A stretch of DNA of 15,288 nucleotides from assembly GCA_964464035.1 (NCBI GenBank), contig CAYXEN010000068.1, positions 1 to 15,288 of the forward strand, written 5' to 3'. Source of the DNA: CAYXEN01 sp964464035 (lineage in GTDB: Bacteria > Krumholzibacteriota > Krumholzibacteriia > WVZY01). Under the pieces are notes generated by a model that was given only the letters and a program-made list of their open reading frames with translations, did not search any database and was not told the DNA's origin. Positions 8,459 to 14,405 of the stretch are shown piece after piece. Position 1 is the first letter of the stretch. Each line of letters starts with the position of its first letter. Made by a program: the position numbers and the translations under genes.

Positions 8459-8490
8459 AGCGGCCCGGGCGCTTCGCGCCCGACACCGCT
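8459..8490 (-). other. GC-rich stem-loop between the M48 and sulfatase-fold genes
   Basis: Read on the minus strand: AGCGG, TGT, CGGGCGC, a GAA loop, GCGCCCG, GG, CCGCT. This is a 7-bp perfect GC stem (8476-8482 with 8466-8472) extended by a second 5-bp stem (8486-8490 with 8459-8463) across a small internal loop. It lies 7 nt after the M48 stop codon. No T-run follows, so it is not a canonical intrinsic terminator. It may stabilise or process a shared transcript, or attenuate the downstream gene. Confidence 0.5.
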
Positions 8491-8497
8491 CGAAACG

Positions 8498-9940
8498 CTA
8501 TCGCTCGATCACTTTCAATCTTCGGCCTCTTGCCACCCGGTCTCCAAGCTTCATGCCGTTGAGGAGCGCGTGCCTGTCGAGGTCTTTCCCAGCAACGCCA
8601 AGCGCCGACAGAACCTCCCGCAATTCCCCGCTGCGGGGCGAACGCCGGATTCTTATTCTTGAAGGTTTGCTCCCCAGAATCCTCGCATCTTCCAAGGAAT
8701 CGAACCCGTCGATGACCCGCAGGAGAACCTCGTAATAGCTCTTGAAAACATCGGCCCTCGTGCTGGCATGGAAGACGAAGCATCTACCATCCTTGACGAT
8801 ATAGCAGGACAGGATCCTCAGGTCGGTGCCCGCCGTCTTCAGCGACGACTGTACGAACGCAGCCGGAAATCCGCTCACCTTATCGGACCAGCGCCTTTCG
8901 ATTACGGCCCCGCTCTTCCTTGCGAATTCATCTATCTCATCGGCGGGAGTGGAGGTCCGCCCCAGCGACAGGCTGACGACCGCATCCTTGGCGCGGCTCA
9001 CGAAACTGACCTTGCTCGGCGTGTTGACGACGCCCCAGCCCGACGGCACCGCGACCTTGAAACGAAGCACCGGATGGTAGAAGAAGCCGTTTTCGACGAA
9101 ACCCTGACGGGGATCCTCACCGTAGACTATGCCGTCTATGAGTTCGAGGTAATCCTTCATGGGATGCTTTCTTGGTTTGAAATCGGGACGACTCCTCCAC
9201 TCGAGGGCCAGTTCGTCGACCTTTCTCTCCCGGTCGGCGGGATCGGGATGGGTGGAAAGGAAACCGGGAAGCCCGCCGTCGCCGTTTTTCGACATCTCCT
9301 TCAAGGTCTCGAAGAAAAGGGCCATCTTCCGGGCGTCATAACCGAGTCGGGAAGAGTACTCGACGCCAAGCATGTCCGATTCTGCTTCCTGCTTCCTGCT
9401 GAAACTCAGAAACAGCAGGCCGAGGCCGACGCGGGCGGTTTTCTCCACGCTTTTCACCCGGTCCGACAGAAGTGCACCCAGGCTGAGGCCTATTTCACCA
9501 AGTTGCGCCCTCGATATTTGTTCCGCGCTGTGCCTGGCCACTATATGGCCTATCTCGTGCCCGATGATCCCGGCGAGTTCGTCTTCGGAGTTCACGTACG
9601 CCAGGATTCCCCGCGTTATGTAGACGTAGCCTCCGGGAAGCGCAAAAGCATTCACTACGGGGCTGTCGAGCAGCCTGAAATGATACTCCAGGTTCGGCCG
9701 CTGTGATACGCCGGCCAGCGAGCGGCCGAGCCGCTCTATGTATCCGGCGAGATCCGGATCCTCGTACAAACCATACTGTTCTACGATCTCCGGGTCGGCG
9801 TTTCGTCCGATTTGGATTTCTTCCGCCTCGCTTATCAGGGAGAACGTGCGCTTGCCCGTCACGTAGTCGACCGTACAGGAAGCAAGCAACGCCAGTCCCG
9901 ACACGAGGGCGGCCATACGGATCAAGTTGCCCTTGAGCAC
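8498..9940 (-). CDS. M48-family zinc metalloprotease lipoprotein (BepA/YfgC-like)
   Basis: Envelope lipoprotein protease of 480 residues. Signal peptide residues 1-21 end in a lipobox L-A-S with lipidated Cys22; Thr, not Asp, follows the Cys, consistent with outer-membrane sorting under the E. coli rule. The M48 domain (about 35-250) has HEIGH at 128-132 (zinc ligands H128 and H132, catalytic E129) and EAESD at 185-189, where E185 aligns with the third zinc ligand. FLSTHPDPADRER (228-240) is a typical M48 landmark. Residues about 285-415 form a C-terminal accessory domain, and 425-480 (ending in a short NGMKLGD...GRRLKV segment) resemble a degenerate LysM-like tail seen in relatives. BepA-type proteins degrade or chaperone outer-membrane proteins; that role here is inferred from family. 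Start is GTG at 9940 with AAAGGAG 8 nt before it. It lies 92 bp after the kinase gene, without an obvious terminator between. Confidence 0.95.
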   Translation of the reverse strand: MLKGNLIRMAALVSGLALLASCTVDYVTGKRTFSLISEAEEIQIGRNADPEIVEQYGLYEDPDLAGYIERLGRSLAGVSQRPNLEYHFRLLDSPVVNAFALPGGYVYITRGILAYVNSEDELAGIIGHEIGHIVARHSAEQISRAQLGEIGLSLGALLSDRVKSVEKTARVGLGLLFLSFSRKQEAESDMLGVEYSSRLGYDARKMALFFETLKEMSKNGDGGLPGFLSTHPDPADRERKVDELALEWRSRPDFKPRKHPMKDYLELIDGIVYGEDPRQGFVENGFFYHPVLRFKVAVPSGWGVVNTPSKVSFVSRAKDAVVSLSLGRTSTPADEIDEFARKSGAVIERRWSDKVSGFPAAFVQSSLKTAGTDLRILSCYIVKDGRCFVFHASTRADVFKSYYEVLLRVIDGFDSLEDARILGSKPSRIRIRRSPRSGELREVLSALGVAGKDLDRHALLNGMKLGDRVARGRRLKVIER

Positions 9941-9948
9941 GACTGCTT

Positions 9949-9955
9949 CTCCTTT
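9949..9955 (-). promoter_or_regulatory. Ribosome binding site of the M48 protease gene
   Basis: Minus-strand AAAGGAG, 8 nt before the GTG at 9940. It fixes a GTG start that yields a complete lipoprotein signal peptide; the next in-frame ATG (residue 9) would remove the basic n-region. Confidence 0.7.
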
Positions 9956-10032
9956 GTTTGAGGTTCGAGCAGGATGTGGAAATGATATTGGAACTCGGAA
10001 GAAGTTTCCAGGGCAATCAGGGAGAGCTCATT

Positions 10033-12150
10033 TCATCCATTGGGTTTCAGGTATTTCTCGAGTATCTTTTTCAACTTCTCGGTGTGGATGGGCTTCGATA
10101 CGAAATCATCCATCCCGACTTCCATGCAGCGGCGCTTGTCCTTTTCCCTGACGCTCGCCGTCATTGCGACGATGGGGATCTTTCCACCGCACCTTCTTTC
10201 CCGCTCCCTTATTCTCATGGTTGCCTCGAAGCCGTCCATTTCGGGCATGTGGCAATCCATTATCACGAGATCGTATCTTTCCCGGGCGAGTCTCTCCACC
10301 GCCTCCTTGCCGTTTCCAACTATGTCCACCCTCATGCCGAATGAGCGAAGAAGACTGTTGATCACTTTCTGGTTTATCTCGTTGTCCTCCGCAAGGAGTA
10401 TCCTGGGCTTTTCGCTTTCGTCGCTCTCGGAAAGAGCCTCGTCCGCCGCAATGATCTCCGTGAAAGTGTGCCTGGTTATCATCATCGTTTTCGTGCCCGA
10501 GCATACTACGCCCCAAACCGCTTTCAAGGTCTCGATCAGCTGGGAAGGACGCGCCGGCCTCGTAATGTAAGCGTCGAACCCGGCGGATCTCATGAGCTCG
10601 GCGTCTCCCTTCTGGCCGACCGACGTTACGAGAATAAGCGATATGTTCCCAAGCTTTTCCTCTTTCACTTTCCGCGCGAAATCCTCCGCCTTCATGTCGC
10701 CGAGATCGTAATCCAGGATGACCATGCGGTACGGATTACCGCGGTTCCTTGAACGCCGGATCATTTCCAAGCCGTCGTTCCCGGTTCCAGCCCCGTCACA
10801 TTCCGCTCCACATGCGCATATCTGCGTCGTCAACACTCGGCGGGCTATCTCGTGGGGCTGCACCACCAGGATCTTCGCCCCACTGAGCTCGGCTTGCGAC
10901 ATGGACATCAGCGGCGCACTCGTATCCATAGGCAGCTTCAATTCCACGGTGAAAGTGGAACCCTTGCCTTGCTTGCTTTGCACATGGATCTTCCCCCCCA
11001 TCATCTCCACCAACTGCTTCGATATCGCGAGGCCCAAGCCGGTCCCCCCGTACTTTCTGGTCATGGAACCATCAGCCTGCGTGAACTTGTCGAATATGTA
11101 TTCTATCTTCTCCTTGGGAATGCCTATTCCGGTATCTTCAACGGTGAATCTGAGCTGCACGCCTTCCTCGCCGCGCCCGACTTCCTCGATACTGAAAAGC
11201 ACGTAGCCTTCGTTGGTGAACTTGATCGCGTTGCCTATCAGATTGAGAAGAACCTGCCTTATCCTTCCCGGATCGCCGATGAACCGGCTGGGCATGTGGG
11301 GATCATAGTCAGCTATGAGTTCGATGCCTTTCTGTTGCGCCTGGGCTGAAAGCATTCCCACCACTTCGTCCGCCGCCGCCCTCAAGTCGAATGGAATCGG
11401 CTCTATCTTTAGTCGTCCGGCTTCTATCTTGGAGAAATCGAGGATGTCATTGAGAATATTGAGCAGGTTGTTTGCGGAAGTCTTTATGATCTCGGCGAAT
11501 TCCTTCTGCTCGCCCGTGAGTTCGGTATCGAGCAGGAGCTCGGTCATGCCTATCACACCGGTCATCGGCGTCCTGATCTCGTGGCTCATGTTGGCCAGGA
11601 ACTCGCTCTTCGCGCGGTTGGCTTCCTCGGCCGCCTCCTTGGCTTCCCTCATCGCCTGCTGGGACGCACGGAGAACTTCGAGATCCGTCATGTCCTGCAG
11701 CATCACCATCACTTGATCGGTCACGCCTTCCGGGGTTTTTATGGGCATGGAGGAGACGTAGATATGCCGTTTCCCCTCCTTCACCTCGAGCTCGAGCTCG
11801 ACGTGCTTGACCTTGCCCGAGCGGAACGTTTCCAGGCAAGGACAGACGGCGCACATCTCCCTGCCGCAGTTCAAGAACTCGTGGCACTTTACGCCGGTTT
11901 TGGGAGTCTCGCCCCGAGTGTGGCCGAACCATTCCGACAAGACCTGGTTGCCCCACTGCACGTTGAGATTGGAATCCACGAGCATGAACCCTATGTCCGT
12001 GTGATTCACGATCGCGGAGAGTTTTTGCCTTTCGCGTTCGAGGTATCTGATCTGGCTGTCCTGGTTGTGAAACCAGCGTTCCAGTTCCTCGAGTCGGCTA
12101 CGGAGCAGCTCTATGTCTTCGAACTCATCGTTTCTTATGATCTCCGCCAT
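10033..12150 (-). CDS. Cytosolic PAS hybrid histidine kinase with two C-terminal receiver domains
   Basis: Signal-transduction kinase of 705 residues with no membrane helix, so it should sense a cytosolic cue or a partner. Order: N-terminal coiled coil (about 10-45); PAS domain (about 43-158); linker helix (160-182); HisKA with MSHEIRTPMTG, phospho-accepting H190 (184-250); HATPase with N box LLNLIGNAIKF (301-311), G1 DTGIGIP (339-345) and G2 GGTGLGLAI (368-376); REC1 (425-547); REC2 (582-702). The PAS domain holds five clustered cysteines (89, 95, 100, 103, 105), suggesting metal binding or thiol chemistry. REC2 is intact (E588/D589, D632, T664, K686). REC1 keeps D480 and T509, but the acidic pair is Q431-P432 and the conserved Lys is R531, so it looks like a pseudo-receiver. 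There is no DNA-binding output domain, so a phosphotransfer partner must lie elsewhere. Start is ATG at 12150 with GGGAG 10 nt upstream, 30 bp after the GAF gene. Confidence 0.97.
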   Translation of the reverse strand: MAEIIRNDEFEDIELLRSRLEELERWFHNQDSQIRYLERERQKLSAIVNHTDIGFMLVDSNLNVQWGNQVLSEWFGHTRGETPKTGVKCHEFLNCGREMCAVCPCLETFRSGKVKHVELELEVKEGKRHIYVSSMPIKTPEGVTDQVMVMLQDMTDLEVLRASQQAMREAKEAAEEANRAKSEFLANMSHEIRTPMTGVIGMTELLLDTELTGEQKEFAEIIKTSANNLLNILNDILDFSKIEAGRLKIEPIPFDLRAAADEVVGMLSAQAQQKGIELIADYDPHMPSRFIGDPGRIRQVLLNLIGNAIKFTNEGYVLFSIEEVGRGEEGVQLRFTVEDTGIGIPKEKIEYIFDKFTQADGSMTRKYGGTGLGLAISKQLVEMMGGKIHVQSKQGKGSTFTVELKLPMDTSAPLMSMSQAELSGAKILVVQPHEIARRVLTTQICACGAECDGAGTGNDGLEMIRRSRNRGNPYRMVILDYDLGDMKAEDFARKVKEEKLGNISLILVTSVGQKGDAELMRSAGFDAYITRPARPSQLIETLKAVWGVVCSGTKTMMITRHTFTEIIAADEALSESDESEKPRILLAEDNEINQKVINSLLRSFGMRVDIVGNGKEAVERLARERYDLVIMDCHMPEMDGFEATMRIRERERRCGGKIPIVAMTASVREKDKRRCMEVGMDDFVSKPIHTEKLKKILEKYLKPNG

Positions 12151-12180
12151 AAGGCATTCACTCCCGATCGGGATACGAAT

Positions 12181-12669
12181 CTACGATCCATCCTTGGTGC
12201 CCGTCGTCTTCCGCCTGGTCGCATACTGCCCAGCCAGCCACCGCGCCACTTTTTCCACCTCTCTTTCCGTTGCCTCGTCGAAGGCCCCGATATCGTCGCT
12301 GTCTATGTCGATTTGAGCGAAAATCTCGTCGTCCTCCCTGATGAGTACTACGAGCTCCGACCTGGTCGAGGTAGAGCATGCAAGGTAATTGGTTTCCTTC
12401 GAGACATCGGGAACGTTCTTGTTTCTCTTCTCGGCCACCGCGCTGCCGCAGATGCCTTTCCCGACCGAAATGAACACGTGGTCGGTGGGCGGCCCGATGA
12501 AAGGGCCGAGCCTCAATACGTTGTCGGGAAAAAGTTCGTAGATTCCGGTCCAGTGGAATCGTTCGTCGGAGTTGTGGAGAAGTTCAACGGCTTTCTCCAG
12601 AAGATCGCCGAAGCTTCCCCCCTCGGATTTCAGTTTTTCAAGGTCGCGGCAAATATCATCTCCGCTCAA
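12181..12669 (-). CDS. GAF-domain protein of the free methionine-(R)-sulfoxide reductase type
   Basis: Small cytosolic protein of 162 residues, close to the 165 of E. coli YebR/MsrC, and a single GAF domain. fRMsr enzymes reduce free methionine-R-sulfoxide to methionine. Signature segments match in order: W-T-G-I-Y at 40-44, RLGPFIGPP (53-61), GKGICGSAVAE (70-80), YLACSTSTRSELVV (95-108) and QIDIDSDD (119-126). Cys74 and Cys98 have the same 24-residue spacing as E. coli Cys94 and Cys118. E105, D121 and D123 correspond to substrate-contacting acids. The third family Cys (E. coli Cys84) is His64 here. The start is TTG at 12669 with AGGAGG 6 nt before it; there is no ATG in the N-terminal part. 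It is 55 bp after the lipoprotein gene and 30 bp before the hybrid kinase gene, so a sensory role alongside the kinase is an alternative to, or addition to, sulfoxide repair. Confidence 0.85.
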   Translation of the reverse strand: MSGDDICRDLEKLKSEGGSFGDLLEKAVELLHNSDERFHWTGIYELFPDNVLRLGPFIGPPTDHVFISVGKGICGSAVAEKRNKNVPDVSKETNYLACSTSTRSELVVLIREDDEIFAQIDIDSDDIGAFDEATEREVEKVARWLAGQYATRRKTTGTKDGS

Positions 12670-12675
12670 CTCGAG

Positions 12676-12681
12676 CCTCCT
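12676..12681 (-). promoter_or_regulatory. Ribosome binding site supporting a TTG start
   Basis: Minus-strand AGGAGG followed by CTCGAG and TTG at 12669. The near-perfect site and 6-nt spacing justify the unusual start of the GAF/fRMsr gene. Confidence 0.8.
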
Positions 12682-12724
12682 CTCTATCGGATCGTAGTCA
12701 AAGTTCCGCGGGTCCTGTCAGGTC

Positions 12725-14059
12725 TCACCTCGCCTGCGTACCCGACGGGTTCCATCCAAGCTGAACGAATTCGAAATCACCGGCCGTCAAGCTGTGGAAA
12801 GCCGGGTTCAAGACGCCGTTGTCCCAGCGTCGGTCCATCGTACCTTGCACGAACATGTCGCTCCCGTTGTCGGCCAGTATCAAGCCGTATTTCTTCATGG
12901 CCCGGAGGATTTTCTGTATCTCGGGCGGATATCCGCTTATGTCCACGGAAGCTTTCAGTCTGATTCTCGCACCCAGCGGCGGGGCGCTCGGGTCGGAGCC
13001 CGCTGCGTGCGACGCCGGCCATACGTAACCGTTCGTTGCACGCGTGGTGAATCTGAGAGCGTGATCGATCTCTCCCGGCCCGTAGACCTCGTCGTATTTC
13101 ACGAGACCGGGGAAGACGGCCAGGCCGGCGGCGTCGGTGGATGTCCATCCCTCGGGTCTCCGATCGTTGGTGGCAAGGTTGAAAACAGCCCCGGAAGCGG
13201 CTTCCCATCGCATGAGCGACGAGTTCCAATGCGTTCCGTACGTTTCGAAGAGCAACCAGTTGTCGCGGTCGACGATTATCATGTGGCGGTCCCCGCTGCT
13301 TCCCCCGCCGGCCACGCCGCCTTCTATGTAATCGGGCAGGAGCCGGGCTTCGTCCGGCACCGGGTATCCGATAGGACGGCCCGGCGCTCCCGGGTCGCTC
13401 TCGTCTGCATAGGAGGTGAAAGCGACGACCTTCAGCGCTTGATCCCCGGGCACGCCGATGTAGGGTATTCCATAGGGAGGATTCCCGAAATCGGGATGAA
13501 GGGCCTTCCCCGCGCCTATCCAGTCTATGAGGTTCTGGCTCTGGGGGTCGACCGGCGCAGTCGATATATCCAGATTCCACCAGTTGTCCTTGGGAAACAC
13601 CTGCCGCGCAGTGAAATCCTCGTTCAGCACGACTCCCGATGAACCGCCCGTGGAGTTGTCGACCGTCACCGTCACGGTGTCCGAAAACGCAAAGTCGCCG
13701 GTCGTATCCGTCGCCTTCGCGAAAATGGAGAGAACGGATGAATCCGCATAGGCGACCGTATTCAATTCGTAGAGATAAGGTGACACGGTGTCCACGCCTC
13801 CGTCCGGAACGATACCGTCTATGTAGAACTCGACCTTCGATACACCGGGAGCATTCTCGACTACGGCCGTTATGGTCACCGTTCCCGAAACGACGAAGCC
13901 GTCCCCGGGCTCGATGATGCGGACCAGCATGGGGGCCGTTCCGCCGCCACCGGTGTCCGGCTCGGGCTGATCACCGGACGGCGAAAGGAAGCAGCTCGCC
14001 ATGATCAATACGGTTGAGAGAAGGAGCATGATCAATGTTCTTGTGACCCGAAATCCCAA
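12725..14059 (-). CDS. Secreted lipoprotein with an Ig-like domain and an uncharacterised C-terminal domain
   Basis: Protein of 444 residues with a signal peptide (n-region Arg4/Arg7, hydrophobic 8-20) and lipobox M-A-S before Cys23. A Pro/Gly-rich spacer (24-43) leads to a bacterial Ig-like domain (about 44-134; VSGTVTITA, KVEFYIDG, ATDTTG are typical of the fold). A Gly/Ser linker precedes a large domain (about 147-434) with conserved-looking blocks: DNWWNLDIS (158-166), LHPDFG (187-192), GDRHMIIVDRDN (256-267), RPEGWTSTDAAGL (301-313), GEIDHALRFT (329-338), YVWPASH (345-351), KASVDISGY (369-377) and LADNGSDMF (395-403). I recognise this block pattern from secreted bacterial proteins of unknown function; His/Asp/Glu-rich blocks hint at an enzyme or ligand-binding surface, but I assign none. 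Start is TTG at 14059 with GGAGGT 6 nt upstream. It heads the cluster with the GAF and kinase genes (55-bp gap). Confidence 0.85.
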   Translation of the reverse strand: MGFRVTRTLIMLLLSTVLIMASCFLSPSGDQPEPDTGGGGTAPMLVRIIEPGDGFVVSGTVTITAVVENAPGVSKVEFYIDGIVPDGGVDTVSPYLYELNTVAYADSSVLSIFAKATDTTGDFAFSDTVTVTVDNSTGGSSGVVLNEDFTARQVFPKDNWWNLDISTAPVDPQSQNLIDWIGAGKALHPDFGNPPYGIPYIGVPGDQALKVVAFTSYADESDPGAPGRPIGYPVPDEARLLPDYIEGGVAGGGSSGDRHMIIVDRDNWLLFETYGTHWNSSLMRWEAASGAVFNLATNDRRPEGWTSTDAAGLAVFPGLVKYDEVYGPGEIDHALRFTTRATNGYVWPASHAAGSDPSAPPLGARIRLKASVDISGYPPEIQKILRAMKKYGLILADNGSDMFVQGTMDRRWDNGVLNPAFHSLTAGDFEFVQLGWNPSGTQAR

Positions 14060-14405
14060 AGGTGCACCTCCATGGTCGCGGAACCGGGATGAGACGGGCG
14101 TGGAACTCCACCGGCTAAGCCATCTTGCATCTTCATAGATGAAAATCTAACCCTTTTATCGCGCCTTTAGAAGCAAATATTATTCCCCGGAAAAATCTTC
14201 CAGCCGGCTCCCCACCGGGACTTCTCAGAATGCTCCAAGTGGACACACGATATAATATCAATAGGTTATGCCGTCACAGGGCCGATTGCGGCAATACCCT
14301 CCCGCACTTCGATTCTCAGGTCTCGCCGCCGGCGCTCCGAAGTATTGCATTAAGCAGACCTTTCAAGGGCATGAAGCGCCGATGGCAAAGTATGTCTGAA
14401 TTGAT
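14060..14405. other. 346-bp intergenic region upstream of the lipoprotein gene
   Basis: No convincing gene on either strand. It must hold the 3' end of the phosphodiesterase transcript and probably the promoter of the lipoprotein-GAF-kinase unit. A weak minus-strand promoter candidate is GTGACG (14277-14272), 17 nt, TATATC (14254-14249), within the AT-rich near-palindrome GATATAATATC (14249-14259). A 7-bp inverted repeat (14330-14336 and 14375-14381, CGGCGCT/AGCGCCG) lies 25 nt past the phosphodiesterase stop but has a 38-nt loop and no T-run. A small perfect inverted repeat TTCAT-AG-ATGAA is at 14132-14143. I recognise no riboswitch class or small RNA. Confidence 0.5.
14066..14071 (-). promoter_or_regulatory. 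Ribosome binding site supporting a TTG start of the lipoprotein
   Basis: Minus-strand GGAGGT followed by GCACCT and TTG at 14059. An ATG at 14073 is out of frame with the lipoprotein. The next in-frame ATG (residue 11) would delete the basic n-region of the signal peptide. Confidence 0.8.

Noticed and set aside
11581..12963. 460-codon plus-strand frame across the kinase, GAF and lipoprotein gene ends
   Set aside because: It crosses three supported minus-strand genes and shows no motif; a shadow frame.
14060..14069. 10-bp palindrome AGGTGCACCT before the lipoprotein start as an operator
   Set aside because: It is explained largely by the Shine-Dalgarno sequence and its spacer; a single short palindrome is weak evidence.
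14251..14256. Plus-strand TATAAT as a promoter
   Set aside because: There is no plus-strand gene downstream and no -35-like hexamer at proper spacing; it is part of an AT-rich near-palindrome.
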